In this document: positions 35,589 to 45,817 of the stretch, piece after piece
Position numbering within the stretch: position 1 is the first letter of the stretch
Layout of the letters: the number at the start of each line of letters is the position of its first letter
Assembly: GCF_000239795.1 (NCBI RefSeq)
Contig: NZ_CAFJ01000265.1
Coordinates: forward strand, 1 to 64,000
From: Bradyrhizobium sp. STM 3809
Lineage (GTDB): Bacteria; Pseudomonadota; Alphaproteobacteria; Rhizobiales; Xanthobacteraceae
DNA: 64,000 nucleotides
Direction: 5' to 3'
Program-made: the position numbers and the translations under genes
Notes under the pieces: generated by a model
The model's input: the letters and a program-made list of their open reading frames with translations, nothing else
Databases searched by the model: none
Told to the model about the DNA's origin: nothing

Positions 35589-37909
35589 TGATTGCTCCGC
35601 GACGTCTGCAGCGCGCTCGTCGAGACCGGCCTGATGCTGCCGCGCAGCTTCGAACGCAGTTCCTCCGCGACATAATGTGCATCGGTGCCGTCACGGATGA
35701 TCTGCGGTCGGATGAAGATGATCAGCTCGGTCCGTCCACGGCTGCGGTCATTGTTGCTGAACAGCTCTCCGAGGCCCGGGATCTGGTCGATGCCGGGAAC
35801 ACCGTTGCGCGTACCCTGATGAGTCTCGCTGATGAGGCCGGCCAGCAGCACGGTCTGGCCGCTGGCGACCGCGACGGAGCTCTTCACCTTGCGCTGCGCC
35901 ACCGTCGGCGTGAGGCTGTTGGCGGTCTGCGACGAGACGTTGCTGATCTCCTGCTCGATTTCCAGCCGGACATTGCCGTTCTCGTTCACCCGCGGCGCGA
36001 CCCGCAGGATGATCCCGGTGTTGCGGTAGTCGATCGTGTTCACCACCGTGTTGTTGGTCGTCAGCACCGTAGCGCTGCCGGTCGAGACAGGGACCTGGTC
36101 GCCGACCTGCAGCGTCGCCGCCTGGTTGTCGATGACCACGAGCGACGGGTTGGACAGCACCTTCACGTCAGTGACGGTGTGCAAGGCGCTGAGGATGGCG
36201 CTCGGCTGCGATTCCGACCCGACCAGGAAATTGAATCCGGGGAAGGCGCGGCTCAGAAACGCGTTGGTGATGGTTCCTGCCGCCGAGGCCACCGTCGTCG
36301 GCGCCGACGTCGAGGTGGTGTTGAGGAGCGAGCCCTGATCGGGCCGCAAGCCGAGATTCTTGCTGGTCAGGAAGGCCTGCACACCATAGGTCAGATTGTC
36401 GTTGAGGGTGACTTCGGCGATCGTGGCATCGATCGCGACCTGCAGTTGCGGCCGGTCGCATTGCCGCAGCGTGGCTTCGATGATGCGGTAGTTCTCACGG
36501 TCGGCGTAGATCAGCAGGGTGTTGTTGACCACATCGGGCGTGATGCGTACGCCGTCCATGAGCGGCTTGCCGCCGGTCGAGGGCGCGCGCGTTTCCGAAC
36601 CGGCGTCAAGGCCGGCCTGGGTCGGCGGCGGCGTGCCGTTGAAGCCGCGATTGGCGACCAGGCCGTTGTTGCCCTGCTGCTGCCCGGAGAAGCCGGAAGC
36701 CGCCGTCGCGCCTGCGGCCGACAGACGCTCGCTGCTCGAGCTTGCTGACGCTCCCGATCCCGGAGCAAGCTCCGTCGACGACACGTCGCCGGCCGCGCCC
36801 GTGCTGCCGGTGAACATCTCGTTCAACACCCGCGCCATCTGGCGCGCTTCGCCGTATTTGACGCGATAGACATGGACGCTGTTACGGAGCGTGTTGCCGG
36901 TATCAAGCCGCTTGATCCAGGTCTCCGCGGTGCGGAGCAGCGCCGGCTTGCGGCTGATCACCATGACGGCGTTCATCCGGCTGACTGCCTGGAACTTGAC
37001 CATGTTCTGGCCGAGGCCGCTGTCGCCGGTATCCATGATCTTCTCGAGCTCGGCGACGATGGGTTCCGGATTGCCGTTGGAGATCGGGAAGATCCCGACC
37101 GACTGGCCGCGCATCCAGTCCGCATCGAAGCTCAGCGCGGCATCGGCGGCCGTGCGTCGCTCGGCTCCCGTTCCCTGGATCAGCAGGACGTTGCGGCCCG
37201 GATCAGCGCGCACCGTGCCGGGCTTGAGCGCGAAACTGTCGAGCAGCTTCAGCAGCGTCGGCGCCGAGACGTATTGCAGCGGAAGCACCGTGATGCCGTA
37301 GCCCGGCTCCGCCGTGGCGCCGGGGGCATCCACATTGCCCGCCCCGATCGCCTCGCCCAGCGGGATCAGACGATAGCCGGAGTTGTCCCGCACCAGCGCG
37401 GTCCCGGCCAGGCGCAGTGCATTCTCCAGCACATAGACCACGTCCGATTTTGGCATCGGACGCACCGACGACAGGCTGACCGTCCCCTGGATGCGTGGAT
37501 CGATCGTGTAGCCCACGCCGAGCACGTCGCCGAGCACGACCTTGGCGACCGTTGCGATGGGCGTGTTCTCGAAATTCAACTCGAAGCCGTTGCCGACCGC
37601 CTGCGAATGCGCCGCGACCTGCTGCACCGGAAGCGACGTCGTCGCCGGCGCCTCCGCGCGCGCGTCGTTGGGATCGTCGTTGCCGCCATAGATCTCGGCC
37701 CGGGCGCGTCGCGCCGCCGGCGACTGCTCCGGCATCGCCTGCCTCGGATAGCGCGGTGAAAGATCGAGCCGCCCGACCTTGTCGATCACGTCGTCGCCAC
37801 GGTTGTCGCCCCCGAGCGTCGCCGGGTTGCAGCCACCAAGCGCCATCGCCACGAAGGCGAGCGTCATGAGCGTGCGACGTCGCAGCCAACCAGGGCCCAA
37901 ATCCGCCAT
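35585..37909 (-). CDS. gspD: type II secretion secretin GspD
   Basis: A 774-residue outer-membrane secretin. It starts with a lipoprotein-type signal (MTLAFVAMALGGC), so this secretin may be lipidated. N0/N1-N3 domains follow (FELNFENTPIATVAKVVLGDVLGVGYTIDPRIQGTVSLSS; VHVYRVKYGEARQMARVLNEMF). A long Ser/Gly/Ala-rich insertion in N3 (about 435-500) precedes the secretin core, which ends VPGIDQIPGLGELFSNNDRSRGRTELIIFIRPQII. The ATG at 37909 is preferred over an open upstream frame that overlaps the porin gene. Confidence 0.93.
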   Translation of the reverse strand: MADLGPGWLRRRTLMTLAFVAMALGGCNPATLGGDNRGDDVIDKVGRLDLSPRYPRQAMPEQSPAARRARAEIYGGNDDPNDARAEAPATTSLPVQQVAAHSQAVGNGFELNFENTPIATVAKVVLGDVLGVGYTIDPRIQGTVSLSSVRPMPKSDVVYVLENALRLAGTALVRDNSGYRLIPLGEAIGAGNVDAPGATAEPGYGITVLPLQYVSAPTLLKLLDSFALKPGTVRADPGRNVLLIQGTGAERRTAADAALSFDADWMRGQSVGIFPISNGNPEPIVAELEKIMDTGDSGLGQNMVKFQAVSRMNAVMVISRKPALLRTAETWIKRLDTGNTLRNSVHVYRVKYGEARQMARVLNEMFTGSTGAAGDVSSTELAPGSGASASSSSERLSAAGATAASGFSGQQQGNNGLVANRGFNGTPPPTQAGLDAGSETRAPSTGGKPLMDGVRITPDVVNNTLLIYADRENYRIIEATLRQCDRPQLQVAIDATIAEVTLNDNLTYGVQAFLTSKNLGLRPDQGSLLNTTSTSAPTTVASAAGTITNAFLSRAFPGFNFLVGSESQPSAILSALHTVTDVKVLSNPSLVVIDNQAATLQVGDQVPVSTGSATVLTTNNTVVNTIDYRNTGIILRVAPRVNENGNVRLEIEQEISNVSSQTANSLTPTVAQRKVKSSVAVASGQTVLLAGLISETHQGTRNGVPGIDQIPGLGELFSNNDRSRGRTELIIFIRPQIIRDGTDAHYVAEELRSKLRGSIRPVSTSALQTSRSNQ

Positions 37910-38051
37910 ATCAACCACTCGCACGCCCACCCCAACTACCAGCTTGGTCCTCGTTGCGGACCCTGGGCGAAACGCCTGCATTTCGTCCCGGATCGCTGCT
38001 CGTTGACAGGGGAGCCCGCCGCTTTCAGGCCATCGCTCCCTCATTGCTCCG

Positions 38052-39884
38052 CTACCAGAGCCAGCCGACACCCGCGAGAACACGGTCGGACATTGCGCCG
38101 GTCGCGCTGTGATCGATCACCTTGGTGTAGTTGATCTTGTAGACCAGACTCGGATTTGGGAAGATGGCGACGCCGACGTCGTGGAACGTCATGTCGCCGC
38201 TTCCGGTGATGTTGTTGAGTCCGTTGGTGAGATCGGAGCCGAGCATGCCCGACGTCTGGAAGTTCTGCCGGGTGTAGCGGTAGAACGGCACGATGTCGTA
38301 GTCGTTCGGCGCCCTGAAGTGATAAGCGATCTCACCCGAATAGCCCCACATGCTCTTGCCGACATTGTTCGTGTCGTCGAGATCGTTGTTGGCGCGCAGG
38401 TTCTCCGGGTTCGAGAAGTGCACATAGGCGTACTCGCCGCGCAATTCCAATCCGGTATTCGGAACGCGATATCGCGCTTCGGTATTGAAGATCGTCATCG
38501 CGTTCCTGCCGAGCGGCGTCTCGGTGCCATCCGGCTGCGTGGCATACGCGCCGCGCGGCGTCACGTTCGGCGAGTAGTAGATGGCTGAGCTCCCGGCAAA
38601 GCCCGGGAGGAACGACGGCGTGTAGCTGAGCCGCAGCGTATATGCGAGCTCGTTGCTCAGCTGCCGGAAATCGCCGATCGGCGCCTTCGACAGCGCGAGC
38701 GCATCCGCACCGGTGATACCGCCCGCATAGCCTCCAGAAATGATGTGACCGTTGTCGCCTCGATGATCAAAATTGTCACCGAAGTCCTCGGCGCTCTGGC
38801 TCACCTGGAACTGGTAGTTCAGGCCGTCGACGATCTTGCCGTAAAAGCCCGCCGAAGGTGCATACCAGGTCGTCGGGATCAGGCCATTGGCGAGCTCGGG
38901 CCGCTGCACGCTGTAGAACAGCGTCGGCTCGTGATACAGATTGGTGAACGAGATCGGGATCAGGTCGATGCCCGGAGATCGCAGAGTGAAGTGGTCGTTG
39001 AACTTCACGTCGAAGAAGGCCTGCTCGACCTCGACCGCGCCGTGCAGCTTGTCGTCGTTGTCGAACGCCGTACCGCCGTGCTCCCATTCCAGCTCGGCGT
39101 TGAAAGTGATGTAGTCGTTGACCTGGTAGGTCGGCAGCAGCACCAGACGCGCCATATCGAAGCCGTTCTGCCACTGCCCGTTGGCCGCCGGGTTCTGCAT
39201 CGAGCCCAGCTTGATTTCGCCGTACATTCCGATCCGCATGCCGGGCACGGGCGACGGCGCTGCACCGAACAGATCCTTGTTGGACGCCGGCGGAGGTGCC
39301 TTCAAATCGGCTGCCGGGATGAACTTCGGCTTGGGATCCGAATCCGCGAACGCTGCCGCGAGCCGGGACGCCGGAGAGGACGATTGCGGAGCCTCGGCCG
39401 GCTTCGAATTGGCGGCCTCGACATCCTTCGTGTCGGCGAGCGCCATGGCGTTGCTGGCGGGCTTGAATGCCGAGGACGAGCCGTCTGACGCCTTCAAGGC
39501 GCCATTACGAGCATCCTTTGCCGGGCTCAGCGCGACGGCGGCTGATGGACTCCGCGACGCAAGCGACGCCGACTGCCCCAAACCGGCTGGCTTTTTCGCC
39601 TTGGCGTCCTTGAGCTCGACCTGGAGCGTGTTGATCCGCTGCTCCATCGATTCGATCTTCGCCATCAACGCCTTGACCGCAGCGCTATCCGTCGACCGCG
39701 ACGCGCCGTCGGCCGCCTGCGCCGCCGCCGCGCTCAGAGCCAGCATCGACGCTGCAGCAAGCAGAGATGACGGCAAATACTTGCGGCCGCGACGTCGGTC
39801 ACCGCTCTGGTCGATACTCGAAGCGATACCGTGTGATGAGACGGCGTCTCCTGCGCCTCTGCCGGCGCAGCTAATCAAGACCAT
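38052..39884 (-). CDS. exported porin-like beta-barrel protein with N-terminal coiled coil
   Basis: A 610-residue outer-membrane protein. A long signal region (cleavage about residue 57, after AALSAAAAQA) is followed by a short coiled coil (VKALMAKIESMEQRINTLQVELKDAK), typical of porins that bind peptidoglycan. An Ala/Ser/Lys-rich linker (about 95-200) leads to a beta-rich domain from about 215 (MRIGMYGEIKLGSM...) to the C-terminal GVGWLW. The aromatic C-terminus fits BAM-dependent insertion. Strand motifs resemble phosphate-selective-type porins. GGGAGG lies nine bases before the ATG. It precedes gspD on the same strand by 142 bases and may start the operon. Confidence 0.8.
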   Translation of the reverse strand: MVLISCAGRGAGDAVSSHGIASSIDQSGDRRRGRKYLPSSLLAAASMLALSAAAAQAADGASRSTDSAAVKALMAKIESMEQRINTLQVELKDAKAKKPAGLGQSASLASRSPSAAVALSPAKDARNGALKASDGSSSAFKPASNAMALADTKDVEAANSKPAEAPQSSSPASRLAAAFADSDPKPKFIPAADLKAPPPASNKDLFGAAPSPVPGMRIGMYGEIKLGSMQNPAANGQWQNGFDMARLVLLPTYQVNDYITFNAELEWEHGGTAFDNDDKLHGAVEVEQAFFDVKFNDHFTLRSPGIDLIPISFTNLYHEPTLFYSVQRPELANGLIPTTWYAPSAGFYGKIVDGLNYQFQVSQSAEDFGDNFDHRGDNGHIISGGYAGGITGADALALSKAPIGDFRQLSNELAYTLRLSYTPSFLPGFAGSSAIYYSPNVTPRGAYATQPDGTETPLGRNAMTIFNTEARYRVPNTGLELRGEYAYVHFSNPENLRANNDLDDTNNVGKSMWGYSGEIAYHFRAPNDYDIVPFYRYTRQNFQTSGMLGSDLTNGLNNITGSGDMTFHDVGVAIFPNPSLVYKINYTKVIDHSATGAMSDRVLAGVGWLW

Positions 39885-39933
39885 CAGTCAATCCTCCCCG
39901 TAATGATGCGCGGGCGTGCATCCCTCCACCCGC

Positions 39934-39964
39934 GCAGTCGTGAAAAGTAAGTTCACGCGACTGC
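39934..39964. promoter_or_regulatory. hairpin in the porin 5' region
   Basis: GCAGTCGTGAA (39934-39944) pairs with TTCACGCGACTGC (39952-39964), giving 11 pairs with a two-base bulge and a 7-base loop. It lies 50-80 bases upstream of the porin start codon. It could be an operator or an mRNA leader structure controlling the porin-secretion operon. Confidence 0.4.
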
Positions 39965-40498
39965 GAGCCATTCGCGCTAAAAGTCGGCGATGTCGATACT
40001 TGGGCTCGCTCGCGATGCTCGCGTGTCAGCACTTTGACGACGCGCCTCGGACTGGCTGAGTGCGCCGACCTGTGCCGGACGCATCCGCGTCGGCAACCGG
40101 ACAGCTAACTTGTTTCATTTATTACTAATTATCTTCCGGCGAGCGTTGGCGTACGGCAGCGCGGTCGCCTTCGCCTGGAGCGATGCTGGCGGGCCGTACA
40201 GCGCGTGCGAACGGGCGATGCCACACTTGGTCAGCGACAGCCGCAGTCCGAAAGAAAATGCGGTCAGGTGATGGCGCCGCTTGGCCGACACGCTGGAATT
40301 CTGCGACAAAGCGCCAGTGATCGCGGTGGAGATTGCGGCGAGGCGACGCATGATCCGACGATGCGAAACCCTCCGCTGGCGCAGGCGAGTACCTACCGAG
40401 CGCGATCGTGGCGGTCCAGTTCGGGATGAAAGCGGGCCTTTAAAGAGATTCTAAACCGCTTCACAACAACTCACAGCAGAACTCTTCGAAACTCGAAC

Positions 40499-40519
40499 AA
40501 ATCAGTTGCCGACTGATTT
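40499..40519. promoter_or_regulatory. perfect 8-bp palindrome upstream of the helicase-like gene
   Basis: AAATCAGT (40499-40506) and ACTGATTT (40512-40519) are separated by TGCCG. It lies about 280 bases before the start codon at 40802. Possible operator; shares half-site AATCAG with the parA palindrome. Confidence 0.35.
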
Positions 40520-40801
40520 TGAGAGCACAGAGCATCCACTAAGCTCTCTCATCATTACGCCGCATTGCGTGACCCTATTATCGATCGATGAGTGTGGCCT
40601 CGCCGACGATCGCTCATACTCCGCTGCGGAAGCCCAGCATCACTCGGTCGAGCAATCATCGTCGCGATGGCCGCGGGCATCATCGTTCGATGCACGGGCT
40701 CACCTTGCGGCCCTTGCCGGTCGGGCGCCACAAACGTCGAAATTGGACTTGAGGGTGAGCCGAGTGCCTTGCTTGGAAGCCGCCATGATCGAGGAGGCCA
40801 T

Positions 40802-43800
40802 ATGAACGCTGTCCATCGGCTGGTGCCGGCGATCGCACCGCTGCAAAACGTTCTTGGCGATCTCGCCGAGACGATCCGTCGCGATGCCCGCATCGTTGAA
40901 CGTCTGTCCGACCACCAGCTTGCAGACGGGCGACGCTTCGCCTTCCATCAACACGAACTCGAGAACCTGCCCGGAATCACACTCAACACTTTCGACGCCG
41001 ACGGCCCCGTTTGGCTCGCGGTCGAGCACTTGACGGCCGTTGGCCCGCCCGACATCGATTCCGATATCAGGATGTGGATCGACGTCTCATCAGACCCAGA
41101 CCGTCGGCCGCTGGTTCGGCAACGTGTGACGATCACCGTACCGGCCGAAGAGAAGGAGCGACTGGTTGCCTCCGGCCAGGCATGCGCCGAACACTGCGCG
41201 CCGGCGGGCGAGCGCTCGGCCTCCCCCGGTCTCTGGACCGTGCGCCTGCACCTGGAGCAACGCCCGGATGTCGTCGAGCGCCTGGATCGCTATCTCGCCG
41301 GCTCGTGGGCCGCATGGGCGGCAGCCGAACGACCGCGCCGCCGGACCATCGTGCTTCACCGCCGGCTTGGCGAGTTGGCCCGGCTGAAGGGACCCGGTCG
41401 CAACGATGCGAACCACGAGATCGTGTGGGGTATCGGCGTGTCTCGATGGCGGCGTCACGGCCGCGACCTCGACCTGCCGCTGCTCGAGCGTCTCGTCGAG
41501 ATCGAGGTCCTTGACGGCTCCGAATCCGAGATCCGGATCCGGCCGCGGATGGTCGGCGCAACGGCCAATTTGAAGGCGTTCGAGCCACTCACGCCGGCGG
41601 CGAAACTCGCGGGCAATACGGCCGAGCAGTTGCTCGAACGGGGCGTCGAGCTCTCGCCGTTCGAACCCGCCACCTTCGAGCCGATCCTCAGTGCGCTCGG
41701 GTCGCAGCTCGACCCGAACGGCATCTACTGTCCGACCATGCCGGACTCGGCGCTGCTGCTGCCTGAGGAAGGCGAACAGCTGGTCGTCTCAGATCGATGG
41801 GTGATCTTTGCACGGCCGCGCTCGGATGCGCTCCTGCTGCGCGACATCAAGCGCCTGAAACGCGCATTGGATTATATGCCCGGGAGCGCAGGCTGCCTGA
41901 CTGCGCTGGCTCACCTCCTGGCCGGCGCGTCTGATCACGACTCCGGTGACGGCACGCGACGCCGCCTCTCCGGCGTGATCGGCGACCCCATCGACGTCGC
42001 ACCGGCGGTTCGGATGACGGCAGATCGCGGCGATCTGTTTTTTCCGCTGCCGACGAACTCCGACCAGATGGAGATGGTGCGACAGCTCCAGCGGTCGGAT
42101 GGGCTCGTCGTGACGGGCGCAGTCGTGGCCGATCGCGCATGCGCGATCGCCAACGTGGTCTGCCATCATCTCGCGCTGGGCTTGCGCGTGCTCGTCGTGT
42201 CTCGCAACACGTCCGCGCTGTCGCTGCTGGCGCAGAAGCTGCCCCGGTCCGTCCGCGACCTCACCGCCGACCTGACTGGCCCGGACAAGGATGCTTTGAA
42301 GCACGCCGAAAGTGTCGTCAGCAGGCTGCTGTCGATCATCGACAGGACCGACCTGCACGATCAGGCCGACCACGTCAATCAGCTCGAGCGCGATATCATC
42401 GCGGCCAGCCGCGAGATTGCCCGTCTCGATGATGAGGTCGCCGGCATCGCCAGTCGAATGATGCTGCGTTCCGGCAGCTCCGGCCTGCCGCTCGACACCT
42501 TGGCGACCCTGATCGCCGATCGAGACGCCTATGCGTGGTTCGCTGATCGGCCGCTTCGGTTTCTGAGCGAGACCGATCCGATCGTGGCGGCGGTCGACCA
42601 GGCGCGGGCAGCGCGGCTGCGACTCGGCGATGATCTCGAACATCTCGATGACCAGCAGCCGGATATCGCTTCCCTGCCCGACGGTGGAGTTGTCGCGCGT
42701 CTGCACCGGGATCTCCAGCAGACTGAGGACAGCGGCGACGGCAGGCTCGCGCGCCGGATGATCGAGCAGCTCGATCAGACGAGCGCGGATAAGCTCGCAG
42801 ACGACCTCCTAGCCCTGGCGGCAGCCCATCGTGTGATGGCCGAGGAGCCGTGGCTCGCAGCATTTTCGCCGGTAGGCTCGCCGTCGGGCGAGACCTCCGT
42901 CGACGGCAACATCCTGATTGATTTTGCCCGCGATGCGTCGTCCCTGTTGTCGCGACGGGCCGACTTTCTGGTGAGGCCGGTGGACGTGCCTGCAGACGCC
43001 TTCGTCAGCGAGGAATTGTTGAGAGCCGTCGAGCGGCTGTCGGCAGATCAGAGACCGTTTGCAGCTTTCGCGCTGTCCGGACGTGCATTGAAGCAAACCC
43101 TGGATACGATCAGGGTGGCCGGCTTCGCACCTAAGGGCGCGGCCGATTGGACGCATGTGCGCGATCATCTCAGATGGCGGCGCCACCTGCACTCGCTCGA
43201 CGTTCGATGGCGGTCCCTGGCAGCGGAAATCGGCGCGCCCATGCCAGAGCCCGGCTCCTCCCCTTCGCTCACCCGGCACGAGCGCCTCGTGAAGAGCGTC
43301 GAAATCGCGCTCGTGGCGGCAATGCTGGCCAAGCGCAATGTGCAGACCGTCGCTTCGAAGCTGTCGCTGCCGGATGGAGAGATCACCGGCCTGCTCGATG
43401 ACGGCCAACGGTTGACCGCGCTGGCATCAGCGATCAGAAGCACGGCCGTCCGCGTCGGCAAGCAGCGCAACGAACTCGTCCGACTGAACGAGCTGTTCCG
43501 AGGCTGCGGCGCGATCGCGACGAGGGTTCAGGCCGAGGTGCTGTCACGGGTCGGCCGCGATGACGTCGACGCAGAGGACATCGGGTCCCGTTGGAACGAC
43601 ATCCGCACGTGGCTGCAGCGTCTATCCGACCGCCGCCAGGATATCGAGCTGATCAACGAGCTGCATCAGTCCATGACCGAGGCAGGAGCGATCGAGCTCG
43701 CCCGACGGGTCAAGACCGAACCGGCGACGGCGGACAGCGGAGATCCGGTGCTGCCCGCAGATTGGATGATGGCCTGGAATTGGGCGGTGCTGATGCGACA

Positions 43801-45817
43801 GACCGAAGGTCTCGGGCAGCAACAGCTTCTGCAGGATCTGTCCGACCAGCGCGTTGCATTGGAGATCGCGCTGCGCCAGCTGTTCGAGCAGGTCGTCGTC
43901 GCGCGGATTCATCTCGCTCTGGTCCAGAACGCCGGAAGCGCCGTGCGGCAGGCGTTCGCCAGGTTCATGACGACCTGGCGCAAGATGACCGCGACATGCT
44001 CCGGCCCCAGCGCCTTCCAGCTGCGTCAGGCGGCGCGCCAGGCCCTCGAAAGCTGCCACGAAGGCATTCCGTGTCAGCTGATGCCGGCCTGGCGTGTCGC
44101 CGAGCAACTGCCGGCGCGATTGGCCGCATTCGATCTCGTCGTCATCGACGACGCCTCTCACTCGGACCTGCGCGAGCTCAACGTCCTGCTCCGCGGACGC
44201 AAGGTTCTGGCGATGGCTGAAGACCGGCCGGCCGAGGAGATGATCGGGCAAAGCCCTGGCGTGGCGGGGAGCGGCGGCCCGACCGGCCCCGGCAACGCTC
44301 CCTCGTTCATTCGCCAGCTCATGCCGCCAAAGGCCGCGCTTTGCGACCTGCTCGAACTGCTGTTTGCCGACAGGATGATCCGGCTCCGTGCGCATGCCCG
44401 CCGTGACGAGCCCGTCGCACTGCCGATGGCCAGCTCAGCGCCGCCCATGGCGCCAATGGGTGCGCCTGCCGGCAACGCATATGCCGCGGCATCAAGCAGC
44501 GTGACGGTCGCCTTGCCCAGCCCCGCCACATCGCCGCCGGCCTATTCGCTGGAGGACGAGATCGCCACAGTGGCGGAAAACCTCTCGTTCGCGCGGCTGG
44601 AGCAGCGCGCGCAGTCGACCGTGTCGAACGAGCCCCCAGCGCCTGGCTGGCTGCGCAGCCGTTTGGAGAGGAACACGGAAGCGAGCCAACTGCGTGTCGC
44701 GCGCCAGGCGGTCCGCGACGCTGCAACCGACGACGCCGCAGTCTCACCGCTTGATGAGCCGGCGCCGTCGCTGACATCGCGGATCGAACCCGATGCGGCA
44801 ATGATGGATGCCCGGACGCAACCCGATGCGCGGACGGCAATGACGCTGGACGACGTCGCGGACGTCGTCATCGTCTCGCCCGTTCATGACATTCAAGCGC
44901 CGGAGACGAAGAGACACGTCCAGGGGAAGCGCGCACACGACGCGGCGAGCATCAAGCCTCCGCTGCCGTCAATGCGCCGAGGCCGCGCGCCCGCGCATTC
45001 AGAACAGCCCCGCCGCTCGCTGCGGCGGCGTGTCATGGCCGCCGCCGCGATCGTGACAGTGGCGATGGTGGGCGCCTCGATCTACTGGCAGCCAGCAGCC
45101 AGCTGGGTCGCAAGCGCATGGCAGGTGGTAACGAACCAGGTCGCGGGCTCGTGGAACGCCGCCTCCCCCGCGGCAGCGCTGCCGGCCGGCGCCGAGCAGC
45201 GCAAGGTCACGGCCGAACGAATGACACCGGACGCCAGGAGCACGGCGGCCCGCGACGTCGCCAGCGCCACCACCGGCGGCGCCGTCGAGCCGATCGTCTC
45301 GCAGGCCGTGCTGTATCAGGAGGATCCGCAGGATCCGCTCGGAAAGCGCTATTTCGGCAAGGTGACCTGGCGTGTCGAGCGTGGCACGGGCAGCGTGCCG
45401 GCCTCCATCACCGGCAATGTCGAGATCGACAAGCAGATGAAGGCGACCTTGTCATTACGGCCCAACAAGGAAGCCGACATGCCGGCCAGCCACATCCTCG
45501 AGGTCAAGTTCAACTGGCCGGAGGACCCGAGCCACGCCGGCGTGGAAACGTTGAAGGGCGTCAGCATGAAGGCCAAGGAGGCAGGCCGTGGCTCGGCCTT
45601 GTCCACCTTGACGGCCAAGGTGACGCCAGAATTCTTCATGATCGCGCTGTCGGCCAACGAGGTCGACAAGACGCGGAACGTTCTGCTGCTGAAAGGCAAG
45701 GAATGGATCGATATCCCGATCGTGTACAACGGCGGCAGCCGGGCTGTGCTGGCGATCGAGAAAGGAGCGGACGGTGAGCGCGCATTCGCGGATGCGTTTA
45801 CCGCGTGGGGACAATGA
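40802..45817 (+). CDS. giant degenerate SF1-helicase-like protein with transmembrane and exported C-terminal domain
   Basis: A 1671-residue protein. Residues 416-460 (LPTNSDQMEMVRQLQRSDGLVVTGAVVADRACAIANVVCHHLALGLRVLVVSRNTSALSLLAQKLP) align by eye with motifs Q, I and Ia of large SF1 helicases (DUF4011 type). The Walker A position reads GAVVADRA (439-446), with no GKS/T. The Walker B-like segment is FDLVVIDDASH (1110-1120), followed by a strand and EDRPAEE where GD.kQ..P is normal. Coiled segments lie between. After a low-complexity linker come one transmembrane helix (about 1411-1432) and an approximately 170-residue C-terminal domain, probably periplasmic. The ATG at 40802 follows GAGGAGG. 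It is coupled to the SUMF1 gene. Function unknown; ATPase activity looks lost. Confidence 0.75.
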   Translation: MNAVHRLVPAIAPLQNVLGDLAETIRRDARIVERLSDHQLADGRRFAFHQHELENLPGITLNTFDADGPVWLAVEHLTAVGPPDIDSDIRMWIDVSSDPDRRPLVRQRVTITVPAEEKERLVASGQACAEHCAPAGERSASPGLWTVRLHLEQRPDVVERLDRYLAGSWAAWAAAERPRRRTIVLHRRLGELARLKGPGRNDANHEIVWGIGVSRWRRHGRDLDLPLLERLVEIEVLDGSESEIRIRPRMVGATANLKAFEPLTPAAKLAGNTAEQLLERGVELSPFEPATFEPILSALGSQLDPNGIYCPTMPDSALLLPEEGEQLVVSDRWVIFARPRSDALLLRDIKRLKRALDYMPGSAGCLTALAHLLAGASDHDSGDGTRRRLSGVIGDPIDVAPAVRMTADRGDLFFPLPTNSDQMEMVRQLQRSDGLVVTGAVVADRACAIANVVCHHLALGLRVLVVSRNTSALSLLAQKLPRSVRDLTADLTGPDKDALKHAESVVSRLLSIIDRTDLHDQADHVNQLERDIIAASREIARLDDEVAGIASRMMLRSGSSGLPLDTLATLIADRDAYAWFADRPLRFLSETDPIVAAVDQARAARLRLGDDLEHLDDQQPDIASLPDGGVVARLHRDLQQTEDSGDGRLARRMIEQLDQTSADKLADDLLALAAAHRVMAEEPWLAAFSPVGSPSGETSVDGNILIDFARDASSLLSRRADFLVRPVDVPADAFVSEELLRAVERLSADQRPFAAFALSGRALKQTLDTIRVAGFAPKGAADWTHVRDHLRWRRHLHSLDVRWRSLAAEIGAPMPEPGSSPSLTRHERLVKSVEIALVAAMLAKRNVQTVASKLSLPDGEITGLLDDGQRLTALASAIRSTAVRVGKQRNELVRLNELFRGCGAIATRVQAEVLSRVGRDDVDAEDIGSRWNDIRTWLQRLSDRRQDIELINELHQSMTEAGAIELARRVKTEPATADSGDPVLPADWMMAWNWAVLMRQTEGLGQQQLLQDLSDQRVALEIALRQLFEQVVVARIHLALVQNAGSAVRQAFARFMTTWRKMTATCSGPSAFQLRQAARQALESCHEGIPCQLMPAWRVAEQLPARLAAFDLVVIDDASHSDLRELNVLLRGRKVLAMAEDRPAEEMIGQSPGVAGSGGPTGPGNAPSFIRQLMPPKAALCDLLELLFADRMIRLRAHARRDEPVALPMASSAPPMAPMGAPAGNAYAAASSSVTVALPSPATSPPAYSLEDEIATVAENLSFARLEQRAQSTVSNEPPAPGWLRSRLERNTEASQLRVARQAVRDAATDDAAVSPLDEPAPSLTSRIEPDAAMMDARTQPDARTAMTLDDVADVVIVSPVHDIQAPETKRHVQGKRAHDAASIKPPLPSMRRGRAPAHSEQPRRSLRRRVMAAAAIVTVAMVGASIYWQPAASWVASAWQVVTNQVAGSWNAASPAAALPAGAEQRKVTAERMTPDARSTAARDVASATTGGAVEPIVSQAVLYQEDPQDPLGKRYFGKVTWRVERGTGSVPASITGNVEIDKQMKATLSLRPNKEADMPASHILEVKFNWPEDPSHAGVETLKGVSMKAKEAGRGSALSTLTAKVTPEFFMIALSANEVDKTRNVLLLKGKEWIDIPIVYNGGSRAVLAIEKGADGERAFADAFTAWGQ

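Larger units (their letters stand above)
39885..40801. other. long intergenic region between porin and helicase-like gene
   Basis: About 900 bases of divergent upstream sequence. It holds an imperfect hairpin near the porin (39934-39964), an AT-rich block at about 40108-40135 (TTTCATTTATTACTAATTATC) and a palindrome at 40499-40519. A 78-codon minus-strand frame (40115-40351) lacks a ribosome binding site or recognisable domain and is not called. Confidence 0.5.

Noticed and set aside
40115-40351. 78-codon minus-strand frame in the long intergenic region
   Set aside because: No ribosome binding site, no hydrophobic or domain pattern, and composition like random GC-rich sequence.
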